A stretch of DNA of 64,000 nt from Chishuiella changwenlii (GTDB lineage: Bacteria; Bacteroidota; Bacteroidia; Flavobacteriales; Weeksellaceae). Of the stretch, positions 17,324 through 27,405 are shown in pieces (the first letter of the stretch is position 1; each line of letters starts with the position of its first letter). The notes under the pieces are model-generated. The model searched no databases and had not been told where the DNA came from. It saw nothing but the letters and a program-made list of their open reading frames with translations. The DNA lies in contig NZ_FRBH01000005.1 in the NCBI RefSeq assembly GCF_900142565.1, positions 248,001 through 312,000 of the forward strand, written 5' to 3'. A program made the position numbers and the translations under genes.

Positions 17324-19051
17324 ATGAGAAATTCCTTTATTGTTTTATTTTTTATATTTTCAATCTCTATTATTTTTTCTTCTTTCTCTACTTCAATTAG
17401 AACAGAAGATATTGTTTTATTGGACTATGTTATAAAACAAAGCAAAGAGAGTAAAGATTCTGCTTCTTTAAAAGTAAGATTTGATGAGTATAAGAAAAAT
17501 GCCAATCCTTTTATCGCTAAAAATTTAGATATTATATATAAAGTACAATTAGCAAAAATTTATACACAAGAAATAGATAAATTAAACCCTAAAAGTCAAC
17601 AATTACTTTTCGAAGCTTTAAAACAAGCAAAAAAAGAAGAATTAACGAATTTATACAGTTGGTTAAATACAGAAATTGGTTTTTATTATTACACGTTTAG
17701 TAATTATGAAAAAGCTTATCCTTATTTCATGGAATCTTCAAAACTTTTAGATACAGAAGAACTTCAATATATTTTTCAGAAAAGTGAAACCTTCAAAAAG
17801 AACGCTTTCTTTTTTATGAATGTAAAAGAGTTAAACAAAGCTGAAAAATACCTTCATTTAGCGCTTAAATATACATCTAAAAGTGACAAAGAATATGGGA
17901 CAATTCTTAATGCAATTGGACATATTTATATTGATAAAAAAAATTATAAAAAAGCCAATCATTATTTTGAATTAACAAAAAACAATGCGCTCAGAAACGA
18001 TGATGAAATTCGTTATGCAAAGGCTTTGGGCGACATTGCATTAATTAATATCAATGATAAAGACTATAACCTCGCGATTAAAAATTTAAAAGAAAACATT
18101 GCGATTTCTGAAAGAGAAAATGACCCTAGAAACCTAATGTTTGCTAAAATTAGATTGGGTAAACTCTATTTAAAATTAAATGAAGTTAATTTGGCTAAAG
18201 ATATTTTAAACGAGGCACAAATATATGCTTCAACTAAAAATCATCTTAATAGTTTTGAGCATGATATTTACTCCCTTTTACTTGAAATTGCTGTAAAAAC
18301 TAAAAGCGATAACGAAGAGTTAATTGCTAGACGTAAGCTAGATGAATTAGATAAATCATTAAAAATTACGGATGGCGAAAATGTGATTAATGAGATTAAT
18401 TGGAATATACAAAAACAGAACTTCAATTATCAATACGAAGCAGAAAAAATAAAGTCAGAGAAATCTGTTTTACTAAGAAACACATTAATTGTAATTGCTT
18501 TCCTTTTAATTCTGATTATTATTTTTGTTTATATTTCTTCTAAAAGAAGAATAAAAATTCAACATTCTGCTTATGAAAATAAGGTTTTATCATTAAAAAA
18601 TGAGAAATTAAAATCTGATAATAAACTAAATAAAACAACCAATACTCTAAATTCTTACAAAGATTATTTATTGGAAAGGAATAGACAAATTGAAGTTTTA
18701 AATAACGAAATTACAAAAGCAAAAAATTCGTCAACCGTTTCACATTTAGAAGAAGAAAAAGGAGAATTAAATAAATTATTAGATTCTCATCTAATGACAG
18801 ATGAAAACTGGATTAATTTTAAAAATTCTTTTACAAAAGAACAAAAAAGTTTTGTAGACTTCTTACACAACAACTTCTCAGATTTAACAGAATCTAATCT
18901 TAGAATAATTTTTCTAATGAAATTAGATTTAAGAAATCATGAAATCTCTCAATTATTAGGTATTTCCATAGATTCTGTGAAAAAAGCTAAACAACGTCTA
19001 AAAAAGAAATACGATAACTTTCATCTTATTTACAATGAAACCATTAAATAG
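17324..19051 (+). CDS. TPR-repeat membrane protein with C-terminal HTH (LuxR-like) domain
   Basis: About 575 residues from the chosen ATG, giving the signal-like MRNSFIVLFFIFSISIIFS; a longer frame begins at 17261 and would add a second hydrophobic stretch. Tetratricopeptide-type helical pairs fill the first two-thirds (for example AIGHIYIDKKNYKKANHYFE and ALININD..YNLAIKNL). One transmembrane helix follows (coding 18481-18540), then a charged coiled coil, then a C-terminal HTH ending HEISQLLGISIDSVKKAKQRLKK. The order periplasmic TPR, membrane, coiled coil, cytosolic HTH is a recurring Bacteroidota regulator design. Targets are unknown; the convergent MBG/barrel pair is the obvious neighbour. 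Confidence 0.85.
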   Translation: MRNSFIVLFFIFSISIIFSSFSTSIRTEDIVLLDYVIKQSKESKDSASLKVRFDEYKKNANPFIAKNLDIIYKVQLAKIYTQEIDKLNPKSQQLLFEALKQAKKEELTNLYSWLNTEIGFYYYTFSNYEKAYPYFMESSKLLDTEELQYIFQKSETFKKNAFFFMNVKELNKAEKYLHLALKYTSKSDKEYGTILNAIGHIYIDKKNYKKANHYFELTKNNALRNDDEIRYAKALGDIALININDKDYNLAIKNLKENIAISERENDPRNLMFAKIRLGKLYLKLNEVNLAKDILNEAQIYASTKNHLNSFEHDIYSLLLEIAVKTKSDNEELIARRKLDELDKSLKITDGENVINEINWNIQKQNFNYQYEAEKIKSEKSVLLRNTLIVIAFLLILIIIFVYISSKRRIKIQHSAYENKVLSLKNEKLKSDNKLNKTTNTLNSYKDYLLERNRQIEVLNNEITKAKNSSTVSHLEEEKGELNKLLDSHLMTDENWINFKNSFTKEQKSFVDFLHNNFSDLTESNLRIIFLMKLDLRNHEISQLLGISIDSVKKAKQRLKKKYDNFHLIYNETIK

Positions 19052-19081
19052 AAAAATAATAAGATTTTTATCTTCTAAAAT

Positions 19082-19954
19082 CTATCTTCTACATTGACAA
19101 GACTCTGAACCTCCCAAACCAAAACCTAATCTAATTTGAATACCTGCTGATAATAAATTTGATTTATCCACAAGTTTAGAAGTTCTCATAATTGTATTTG
19201 GTAGATTATCGCTCCCATCTGGGTCATATGTTATTAAAAATTTAGAATCTTTATTTTCTCTTGATGTAATCATATTCGTCAATCCATAATCTGCATAGAT
19301 ACCTGTATACAATCTAAAGTTGGTAGATAATTCAAAAATAAATCCTGTTTCTAAACTTAGAGCAAGCCCTATATTATATTTATCATTTATTTCACCTTCC
19401 CAATTATAATAGGAATTAAAACCATGATTGGGTAAATCTTCTAATTCTACATTAGTATCTGCATGATATCCTGTTATGCGAAATTCTTCGACAGTTGCAT
19501 CTGTTTTTCCAACCATAGGAATAATAACTCTTCCTCCTACATTAAAATAAAACTGTTGGTTGGTTGCATTAAATGTTCTGTACTGTAACATTACAGGAAT
19601 ATTAATGGTTGTTAATTTCGTCTTTTCTTGATAATTTTTAATTTGCGCACGAAACTCAAATGCATCTCCATCATTATCTACTTGCTCTGAACGATAATCT
19701 AATTCTTCAAATTTTAATTTATTCTGATATATGCTTCCTTCAATCCCAGTTACAACTGCAAAATGATCGTCTAAATAGTACGTATACCCTATTCCTAATT
19801 TCCCACCAAAATCAATTTTATTGGTTCCTCCTTTTAGCTTATGGTTTAACCCTTGTAAACCACCATTTGCATAAACACTTATTTCTTGCGCTTTTCCTAT
19901 TGTAAAAAATAGTAGAAGAATTAGTGTAATTCTAAAATTATTATTCTTTTTCAT
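19082..19954 (-). CDS. Outer-membrane beta-barrel protein (PorT-like architecture)
   Basis: 290 residues. The signal peptide is cleaved near GKAQ-EIS. The mature chain alternates short amphipathic strands (KLGIGYTYYLDDHFAVVTGIEGS, IPVMLQYRTF, LALSLETGFIFELSTNFRLYTGIYADYGL), as expected of an 8-10-strand outer-membrane barrel. The tail GLGGSESCQCRR contains a CxC motif, unusual for a barrel end. It starts 20 bases after the MBG-domain gene stop and is presumably cotranscribed with it. By analogy with PorP/SprF partners it may anchor or export the upstream protein, but sequence alone does not show this. Confidence 0.75.
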   Translation of the reverse strand: MKKNNNFRITLILLLFFTIGKAQEISVYANGGLQGLNHKLKGGTNKIDFGGKLGIGYTYYLDDHFAVVTGIEGSIYQNKLKFEELDYRSEQVDNDGDAFEFRAQIKNYQEKTKLTTINIPVMLQYRTFNATNQQFYFNVGGRVIIPMVGKTDATVEEFRITGYHADTNVELEDLPNHGFNSYYNWEGEINDKYNIGLALSLETGFIFELSTNFRLYTGIYADYGLTNMITSRENKDSKFLITYDPDGSDNLPNTIMRTSKLVDKSNLLSAGIQIRLGFGLGGSESCQCRR

Positions 19955-19974
19955 CTAAAATTATTTTACAAAAA

Positions 19975-21537
19975 TTAATTCACTAAAAACTTTACAGTCG
20001 TTTTATCTCCTGTAGGAAAATACAGATAGATAATGTACATATTCGGATTAGATGGAGCAGGAATATTAATCTCTGGCGAAACCATTGTAAACTCTCTATA
20101 AATATTTCCTGTAAGATCTACAATTAAAAGTCGAGCATCTTTTAGTTCTTCTTCTGTATAATCTAATACAATCTTAATACTCCCATTTCTTGGAGAAGGA
20201 TTTGGTGTTACTTTTATTTCTCCTTTACTAATACCATCTAACACATTAAAAGGACAAGTTTCCATAAAATTTCTGTCTGTATCCTCTACCACAGTATGGT
20301 AAGTTCCAGATAGTGGAACTGGAGCACTTGTATAATATTGTCTAGTAGCACCCGTAAGTATCGAATTATCCCTATACCATTGCCACGATACATATTTATT
20401 GGTTGTATTATCAAAAACCAAAACATCATTCCATTTCTGTTTTACTTTTCCTATTAACCTAACATTTAACTTTCTAATCGTATCAGTTTCTAAATAATTT
20501 TGATTCCCCAACTGATAAGCTTTAATATCTGAATATCCCGCCGTATTAATCGTTAAAATATTTCCATTAACTGTTGCTACATTTAGATTAGATGAAGAAT
20601 ACTGTATGGGTAAACCACTACTTGCTGTTGCATCTAAAACAATCTGGGTTTCTCCTGAACAACCTGTAATTAGGCTTTGTGTCCAAGTAATTGTTTGGGG
20701 AGATTTTGTAATTTCTAAAATTGCAGTTAATGTTTCTGATGCATAATTAATTCCTCCATCTATAAATGCGCTCACTGTATATGTACCTGCATTTATTTGT
20801 TCGTTCCCTGTATAGGTTATAACAACTTCTGGAGGTATCTCTCCTTTTACAATTATAGATTTTGGAGTACCATCATATACAAATGTTTCATTTTCGAATG
20901 TAATATCTGGTAAAGGAGCTCTAGCAATTTGCAAATTTGCTCCAACAAAATTAATCGTATAAGATGATGTAGCTAATAAAGAGCCTTGTAAAATAGGATA
21001 TGTCCCCACCGCTTCTCCTTCAGTTCGTGTTAACATTCCCGTAAGAATTACAGATGCTTCATCCGCATTAACAAAACCTGTCGCATTATAGGTTAATTCT
21101 GGGTCTTCTTCACTATATAATTTTGATTTTGTTTCTGCTGTAATTATTAAGATTGCTGGATTTATTACTAGGTTTTGACTTATAGGAACAGCTTCATCAA
21201 AAGTTTCATCTCCAGCTTGAGAGGCTGTAATAATAACAGAACCAACTGCATTTATTTTCAGTTTCCATCTATTACCGTCATTAGGATCTTTATAAACTTC
21301 TGCAATAGATGTATCCGCTGAAGAATACGTCACTTCTAAACCTGAGTCTGAAGTTGCAGTTAACAAAAAGTCTACATCATCATATCTCTTTTCAGAGAAA
21401 GCATTAAATGAAATAACCTGTGAAGTAGACTGATTTATATAATCAAAATTCAACAGAATCGAATTTTCTCTTGCCTCTGCTACTGTAGAAAACATAGTAA
21501 AGAACAAGAAATATAAGAAATAATATAACTTATTCAT
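19975..21537 (-). CDS. Secreted MBG-domain protein with type IX-style sorting tail
   Basis: 520 residues with a signal peptide (cleavage after about VAEA). It holds Ig-like/Big-type repeats (YSSADTSIAEVY and later YSSSNLNVATVNG) and two MBG-type modules: ITAETKSKLYSEEDPELTY and the DITFENETFVYDGTPKSI module. An Ig-like SWQWYRDNSILTGAT segment follows. The last 80 residues, VTPNPSPRNGSIKI to TVKFLVN, look like a type A type IX secretion sorting domain. It is therefore likely exported across the outer membrane and kept at the surface as an adhesin-like protein. The downstream barrel is the likely partner. The ligand is unknown. Confidence 0.82.
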   Translation of the reverse strand: MNKLYYFLYFLFFTMFSTVAEARENSILLNFDYINQSTSQVISFNAFSEKRYDDVDFLLTATSDSGLEVTYSSADTSIAEVYKDPNDGNRWKLKINAVGSVIITASQAGDETFDEAVPISQNLVINPAILIITAETKSKLYSEEDPELTYNATGFVNADEASVILTGMLTRTEGEAVGTYPILQGSLLATSSYTINFVGANLQIARAPLPDITFENETFVYDGTPKSIIVKGEIPPEVVITYTGNEQINAGTYTVSAFIDGGINYASETLTAILEITKSPQTITWTQSLITGCSGETQIVLDATASSGLPIQYSSSNLNVATVNGNILTINTAGYSDIKAYQLGNQNYLETDTIRKLNVRLIGKVKQKWNDVLVFDNTTNKYVSWQWYRDNSILTGATRQYYTSAPVPLSGTYHTVVEDTDRNFMETCPFNVLDGISKGEIKVTPNPSPRNGSIKIVLDYTEEELKDARLLIVDLTGNIYREFTMVSPEINIPAPSNPNMYIIYLYFPTGDKTTVKFLVN

Positions 21538-21740
21538 ATCAAGAAATTTAGGTTTAAAATTGGTATTTTATTGGTTTGGTTAAGACAATCATTAACATCA
21601 ATAATACTTAATAGTAAATAAATAGACGTAATTAATCATCTTTAGGCGTTATTATAATAAACTACTACCTCATCACTTATTATTTAGCAATGAATTAGTT
21701 TTACAAAATTAATAATTATTTCAATCAAAAAACATTAAAA

Positions 21741-21772
21741 TAAAAAAAATCGTTCAGATAAACTGAACGATT
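21741..21772 (-). terminator. Terminator of the TetR-TolC-HlyD-RND operon
   Basis: AATCGTTCAG (21748-21757) pairs perfectly with CTGAACGATT (21763-21772) around a 5-base loop. The A run at 21742-21749 gives the minus-strand U tract. It lies just downstream of the RND gene stop. Confidence 0.9.
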
Positions 21773-21798
21773 CTTTAAATTATATCATTAAAAATGAA

Positions 21799-24700
21799 TT
21801 ATTCCCATTCTTCTTTAATTTCTCTCGCTTCATAATCTGCAACCATTTCTGCTTCATAATCCACCTTTTCTCCTTTTGATAAGCGATTAATCAGACTATC
21901 AAAAAGTGAGTAAACCACTGGGACAATAATTAGGGTAAGGAATAATGATGAAACTAATCCACCAATAATTACCCATGCTAAACCATTGTTCATCTCTGCT
22001 CCTGCTCCTTTTGCTAATGCAATAGGAATCATACCAAATACCATGGCAATTGTTGTCATTAAAATTGGACGAAGACGTGCATGATTGGCTTGTACTAAAG
22101 CATCGTGTGTTGTTTCACCAGCTTCTTTTCTATGATTCGTAAAATCGACCAATAATATGGCATTCTTACACACTAAACCAATTAACATAATCATACCCAA
22201 AATAGTGAAAATATTTAATGAGTTATTAGTTAATGCTAATACTAAGAATACACCAATTAACGATAATGGAATTGAGAATAATACAACAAAAGGATAAGCA
22301 AATGAATCATATAATGCTACCATTACTAAGTAAACTAAAATAACCGCAGCCATTAAAGCATAACCTAATGTACCAAAACCTTCGGATTGATTTTCTTCAT
22401 CACCTCCCCAAACATACGATACTCCTGTTGGTTTTTTATTATCAATTTTTGTTAAGCGCTCTTTAAATTCTGTTACAATATCTCCTGAAGTTCGTCCTAC
22501 AGCTTGTGATTCTACTGTCACAGATGGTGTTTTATCTCGACGCTCTAAGAAACTTGGTCCAGAACTTTGCATAACTGTAGCAAATTGGTCTAATCTAATT
22601 TGTTGACCTTTACTGTTTACAAAAATTAAACTACGTACATCATCTATATTAGAACGACTAAAATTATTGTATTGGATATTAATATCATATTCATAATCAC
22701 CTGCACGGAATTTTCCGTCTGTATTTCCAGAAAAAGCTGTTTGCATTGTTAAACCAACAGTTTGTAAATCTAATCCAAGAGAAGACATTTTATCACGATC
22801 TACTTGAACATTAATCTCTGGATTACCAGCTTCTGATGTTAACTTAACCTCCGAAGAACCTTTTATTTGCTCTAACTCAGCTTTTGCTAATTCGGCAAAC
22901 TTCATAGCACTTTCTAAATTAGGACCTGTTACAACTAACGCAACGGGTGCTTGTTCAGCTCCAATAAGACCTACTGGTACAGTTTTTACTTTTACACCAA
23001 CTAATTCTTTCTGTAATTCTTGTTTTACTTTGGCTGCATAAATAAATGAGTTATCTGCACGTTTGTCTTTTTCTACTAAAATTACATCAATTTCAGCTTT
23101 ATATGCAGTAGCTTGAGAAGCTCCAAATCCTTCAGAACTTTGACCTACAGTTGTAATCATATCCACAACTTCTTTCTTACCACGAAGAAATTTTTCTGCT
23201 TTTTGAGTTACAAAATTAGATTCCTCTATTGTTGCATCTTTTGGTAATTCCATTTGTACCAAGAACTCTCCTTTATCTGTTTTCGGGAAAAATTCTCCAC
23301 CAATGTATTTACCAGCCATTAATACCCATACTGTAACAATTAACAACGCAAAAACTCCAATAAAAACTCCAATTCTACGAGCTGTAGATTTTAAACACCA
23401 TTCTAATAAGTTAGAAACAAAATGCGTAAATGCTGTTAATTGTTTTTCAAACCAAAGAATAAATTTCTCAAAAATATTTTTACCTGTAATATGCTCTAAT
23501 TTCCCAAAACGAGAAGATAGCCAAGGTACAATTGTAAAAGATGATAATAATGATAGCAATGTTGCAATTACAACTGTAACACAGAATTGTGCAATAATAT
23601 CGGCTACTAATCCAGAACTAATGGCAATAGGAAGGAATACTACAACGATTACCAATGTAATGGCTGTAACGGTAAAACCAATTTCTTTTGCTCCATCATA
23701 AGAAGCTCTAATTTTTGATTTTCCCATTTCCATGTGTCGGTAAATATTTTCTAATACAACAATTGCATCATCCACCAAAATACCAACAACTAAAGATAAA
23801 CCAAGAAGTGACATTAAGTTTAAGGTATACCCCATTAAATACATTCCGATAAACGTTGCAATTAACGATGCTGGAATAGAAACCATTACAATAAATGCGT
23901 TACGAATACTGTGTAAGAACAATAACATAACAATTGCTACTAAAATTACAGCCAATACTAAATCGAAAATAACGTGATCAGCAGCCGCTAAAGTAAAGTC
24001 TGATGTATCATTAACAATCTGAACTTTTAAACCTTCTGTTTTATAATCTTGTTCAACTTTTGCTATTGTAGCTTTCATTAATTCTGATACAGCTACCGCA
24101 TTTGCATCTGATTGTTTTACGATCTGTACAACAATTGCAGAGTTTTGATTAACACGTGCAATTTTTTCTACTTCTTTCTGTGAATCTTCTACATAAGCAA
24201 CATCAGATAAACGAACCTGAATACCATTATTAGAATTAATCACTAAATTATTTAATTCTTCTACTGATTTATATTTACCAGATAAACGAATAATTGTTGA
24301 TTGTTCTCTTGTTTTTACACTTCCTGTTGGGAAATCTAAATTAGATGTAAGAACAGCTTGCTGAACTTGTGGTACAGATAATCCATATCCTTTTAATTTC
24401 TGAGGATCTAAACTAACTTGTATTTCACGTTCTTGTCCACCTATTAAATTTACTTGCGCAACTCCCGTAACACGAGATAAAACTGGTTCGATTTTTTTAT
24501 CTAATAAATCGTATAATTCTTTCTCTGTTAATTTATTTGATGTTACACCAGCTGTAATAATTGGTAAATCACTCAAAGAGAATTTAGTTAATGATGGAGG
24601 ATCTACATCATCTGGTAAATCTTTCTCTATTGCATTAATTTTTCTTTGCGCATCATTTAAAGCTAAATCCGCATTTGCACCAGCATTTAATGTCACCATT

Positions 24701-24972
24701 ACTACTGATAAACTTTCGTACGATTTAGATTCAACTTTTTTTACATTTTCTAATGCTGCAACAGCATCTTCTATTTTCTTTGTAACAGAATTCTCTACTT
24801 CGTTTGGAGAAGCTCCTGGATAAACGGTAGAAATTGTTACAACGTTTGTTTCGAATTTAGGGATTAATTCATATCCCATTTGCGTATAACTAAACAGCCC
24901 TCCCAAAATAAGAATCGTAAATAATACGATAATCATCGATGGGCGTTTAATTGATATTTCTGCTAATTTCAT
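21799..24972 (-). CDS. RND efflux pump permease (AcrB/MdtB-like)
   Basis: 1057 residues, the inner-membrane trimeric pump of a tripartite exporter driven by proton flux. The first helix is near 12-30 (MIIVLFTILILGG), followed by the porter-domain start VSTVYPGASPNEVE-like. VGILVDDAIVVLENIYRH carries the proton-relay Asp pair of helix 4 (about residues 400-417), and a second large periplasmic loop and helices 7-12 follow. The C terminus is acidic. It is the last gene of a four-gene minus-strand operon, 12 bases after the HlyD gene. The porter domains suggest multidrug rather than metal transport; the substrate is unknown. Confidence 0.93.
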   Translation of the reverse strand: MKLAEISIKRPSMIIVLFTILILGGLFSYTQMGYELIPKFETNVVTISTVYPGASPNEVENSVTKKIEDAVAALENVKKVESKSYESLSVVMVTLNAGANADLALNDAQRKINAIEKDLPDDVDPPSLTKFSLSDLPIITAGVTSNKLTEKELYDLLDKKIEPVLSRVTGVAQVNLIGGQEREIQVSLDPQKLKGYGLSVPQVQQAVLTSNLDFPTGSVKTREQSTIIRLSGKYKSVEELNNLVINSNNGIQVRLSDVAYVEDSQKEVEKIARVNQNSAIVVQIVKQSDANAVAVSELMKATIAKVEQDYKTEGLKVQIVNDTSDFTLAAADHVIFDLVLAVILVAIVMLLFLHSIRNAFIVMVSIPASLIATFIGMYLMGYTLNLMSLLGLSLVVGILVDDAIVVLENIYRHMEMGKSKIRASYDGAKEIGFTVTAITLVIVVVFLPIAISSGLVADIIAQFCVTVVIATLLSLLSSFTIVPWLSSRFGKLEHITGKNIFEKFILWFEKQLTAFTHFVSNLLEWCLKSTARRIGVFIGVFALLIVTVWVLMAGKYIGGEFFPKTDKGEFLVQMELPKDATIEESNFVTQKAEKFLRGKKEVVDMITTVGQSSEGFGASQATAYKAEIDVILVEKDKRADNSFIYAAKVKQELQKELVGVKVKTVPVGLIGAEQAPVALVVTGPNLESAMKFAELAKAELEQIKGSSEVKLTSEAGNPEINVQVDRDKMSSLGLDLQTVGLTMQTAFSGNTDGKFRAGDYEYDINIQYNNFSRSNIDDVRSLIFVNSKGQQIRLDQFATVMQSSGPSFLERRDKTPSVTVESQAVGRTSGDIVTEFKERLTKIDNKKPTGVSYVWGGDEENQSEGFGTLGYALMAAVILVYLVMVALYDSFAYPFVVLFSIPLSLIGVFLVLALTNNSLNIFTILGMIMLIGLVCKNAILLVDFTNHRKEAGETTHDALVQANHARLRPILMTTIAMVFGMIPIALAKGAGAEMNNGLAWVIIGGLVSSLFLTLIIVPVVYSLFDSLINRLSKGEKVDYEAEMVADYEAREIKEEWE

Positions 24973-24984
24973 GTAGAATTAATC

Positions 24985-26055
24985 TTATTTAACAATTTTT
25001 ACTTTAGCACCATCTTTCAAGTTAATTTGTCCACTTGTTACGACTTCTGTACCATCACTTATTCCACTAATAATTTCAACATTAGTTCCTACTGTTTTAC
25101 CAATTACAACTTTTGTTAATTTTACTACATTATTGTTTACCACAAAAACTTGTCCTGAGCTAATTCCGTTTACAAAAGCACCTGCAGGTATAACTAACAT
25201 ATTTTTACCAGCATTAACATCGTCTTTTGTAGAGAAAACTGCTGTACCATACATACCAGCTTTTAAATCTTGATTATTAGAAACCTCAATTTCTACAGGG
25301 AAATTTAAAGATGCATCTGCTTTTGGTGCTATAAAAGAAATTCTTCCTACGAATTCTTTGTCTGCAAAAACACTTGCTAAAACTTTTACTGTTTGTCCAA
25401 CTTTTAAACCTACAATTTCACTTTCTGTAACTGTTACTTGTAATTTTAATTTTGAAACGTTTACAATGTCAAACATTTGTGTTCCTGGTGCAACAACAGA
25501 ACCTGGCTCTATATAACGTTTGTTGATAACACCAGAAATTGTAGCTCTTACATTTGTATCACTTACACGAATCCCTTGTGCATTAACTGCTGCTTTCGCA
25601 TTTTTAAGTTGTAATCTCGAATTGTCTAATTGTTGTTTTGTTACACCTCCAGTTTTGTAAGCGTTTTCGTAACGTTGATTATCTATAACTGCATTCTGTA
25701 AATTGTTCTGAGCCTGCGTCATATCTACTTCGATTGCATCTTTTTTAATTGTTGCAACTGTTTGTCCTACACGAACATAATCACCTTCATCTACCAAAAC
25801 ACGAACAATTCTTCCCGAAATTTCTGATGGAAAAGTTAATTCTTGCGATGGTGCAAACGTTCCGTTAGAAGAATAATCTGAATTTAAACTTGCATATTTA
25901 GCTTTCGTTGTATTTACTACAACTTCATTATTCGCCTGATTTACAATAGCAACTTCTTCTTCTTGTTTTGCTTTATTATTTTTGATGATATAAACTGCTC
26001 CAGCGATTAATCCTAAAGCAATTAGTATATAAATTAGTGTTTTTACTGATTTCAT
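24985..26055 (-). CDS. Periplasmic adaptor protein (HlyD/MFP family) of RND pump
   Basis: 356 residues. An N-terminal membrane anchor (8-24) without a lipobox is followed by the lipoyl-like half motif FPSEISGRIVRVLVDEGDYVRVGQ, a short alpha-hairpin (AQNNLQNAVIDNQRYE to NSRLQLKNAKAAV), the second lipoyl half (TISGVINKRYIEPGSVV), and beta-barrel and membrane-proximal domains. It bridges the RND pump to TolC. It lies between tolC (14-base gap) and the RND gene (12-base gap). Confidence 0.92.
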   Translation of the reverse strand: MKSVKTLIYILIALGLIAGAVYIIKNNKAKQEEEVAIVNQANNEVVVNTTKAKYASLNSDYSSNGTFAPSQELTFPSEISGRIVRVLVDEGDYVRVGQTVATIKKDAIEVDMTQAQNNLQNAVIDNQRYENAYKTGGVTKQQLDNSRLQLKNAKAAVNAQGIRVSDTNVRATISGVINKRYIEPGSVVAPGTQMFDIVNVSKLKLQVTVTESEIVGLKVGQTVKVLASVFADKEFVGRISFIAPKADASLNFPVEIEVSNNQDLKAGMYGTAVFSTKDDVNAGKNMLVIPAGAFVNGISSGQVFVVNNNVVKLTKVVIGKTVGTNVEIISGISDGTEVVTSGQINLKDGAKVKIVK

Positions 26056-26069
26056 AAAAATCGGTTATA

Positions 26070-27398
26070 TTATTGAATTAATGTTTTTAAATCTCCTTTT
26101 GCTTTTATTAAAGCAACTTCTGCTATTTTATATTCTAATAAAGCATTAGAATAATTATTTCGTGCATCTGTAAGTGCATTCTCAGAATCTAGAATTTCTG
26201 TTAAATTAGCTAATCCTTGTTGGTAATTGTTTTGTGTATTTGTCAAAACTTTCTCTGCTAACGAGACATTTTCTTTCTGAATATCAACTGTTTTTAAAGC
26301 ATTTTCTATTTGTGCTTTTGCATTTTGATATTCTAAATCTAACCCTAGTTTTGTGTCGCTAATTTGTTCTTCGATATCTAATAAATCAATTTCTGCTTGA
26401 CCAATTTTTGATTTCGTAGCACCACCAGTAAAAATTGGAATTTTTACATTTAAACCAATACTAGCTAATTCTGACCAATAAAAATCTTTAGAAGTAATAA
26501 ATTTATCTCCTAACCCTTGTAAACCGTAGTTACCAGCTAAACTTACTGTCGGATATAAACTTGCTTTTTCTGCATCTCTAGCAAAACCTAATAATTCTTT
26601 TTGTTTAGAAAGAACCTTATATTCTGTTCTATTTTCAACATTAATTGTTTCCTCTAACAAAAGATCATTCGGTTGAATAGATTCTTGTGCTAAATCAATA
26701 TCCTGTTCTATTGGATAACCCATGTAAAATTTTAATGAGTTCTTATTAATATTAACAGCATTAATTAATTGTTGACGATTAGATGAAATGTTATTCAATT
26801 GAACAATAATTCTATCTAAATCTATTTGTTTTGCTAAACCATTATCAACTAAACTTTTAATAACATTTTTCACTTTAGTTGTGTTTTCTAAACTGATATT
26901 AATCGTTTGTAGTTTTTCTTCTTGCACAAAAACTTGATAATATGCATTTGCAACACGCTCAATAATTTGTTCGTCTGTTAATTCAGCATTTACTTGATAA
27001 AACTCGCGAGTAGTTTTAGCAGCTTTTAAACCTGTAAAAACACGTTGATCGAAAATATTTTGATTGATATTAACCCCTAAATTTGAATTAAATTTAGTTC
27101 CTAATGGAGCAAATAAAGTTTGTCCTGGCTGACCTACAAATTCTCCTGGCAAGGCCATTTTCTGAAGAATTGGGTTGTACGTTACACCACTGTTAACACT
27201 TATTTGAGGCAAAGCCCCTGCTCTCGCTTCATTAATTTGAAATTCAGCTTTTTTTACAGCTAAATCTGCTCTTTTTGCGTCTGCTTTATTTTGTAATGCG
27301 TAATTTACTGCATCCTTTAAGGACACAATATCTTGTGCATTACTTTGGTATAAAACACCAGCAAATAAAATTGATAGTAGTAATTTAAATCTTTTCAT
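26070..27398 (-). CDS. TolC-family outer-membrane efflux channel
   Basis: 442 residues with a signal peptide ending near YQSNAQD. Two OEP repeats give the long periplasmic helices: first KDAVNYALQNKADAKRADLAVKKA, then the repeat from about residue 230. The proline-glutamine motif ARAGALPQISVNSG after the first helix is typical. Conserved NYQQGLANLTEILDSENALTDARNNY ends the second helix bundle. It forms the outer-membrane exit duct for the adjacent HlyD-RND pair. Confidence 0.92.
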   Translation of the reverse strand: MKRFKLLLSILFAGVLYQSNAQDIVSLKDAVNYALQNKADAKRADLAVKKAEFQINEARAGALPQISVNSGVTYNPILQKMALPGEFVGQPGQTLFAPLGTKFNSNLGVNINQNIFDQRVFTGLKAAKTTREFYQVNAELTDEQIIERVANAYYQVFVQEEKLQTINISLENTTKVKNVIKSLVDNGLAKQIDLDRIIVQLNNISSNRQQLINAVNINKNSLKFYMGYPIEQDIDLAQESIQPNDLLLEETINVENRTEYKVLSKQKELLGFARDAEKASLYPTVSLAGNYGLQGLGDKFITSKDFYWSELASIGLNVKIPIFTGGATKSKIGQAEIDLLDIEEQISDTKLGLDLEYQNAKAQIENALKTVDIQKENVSLAEKVLTNTQNNYQQGLANLTEILDSENALTDARNNYSNALLEYKIAEVALIKAKGDLKTLIQ

Positions 27399-27405
27399 CG
27401 ATTTA

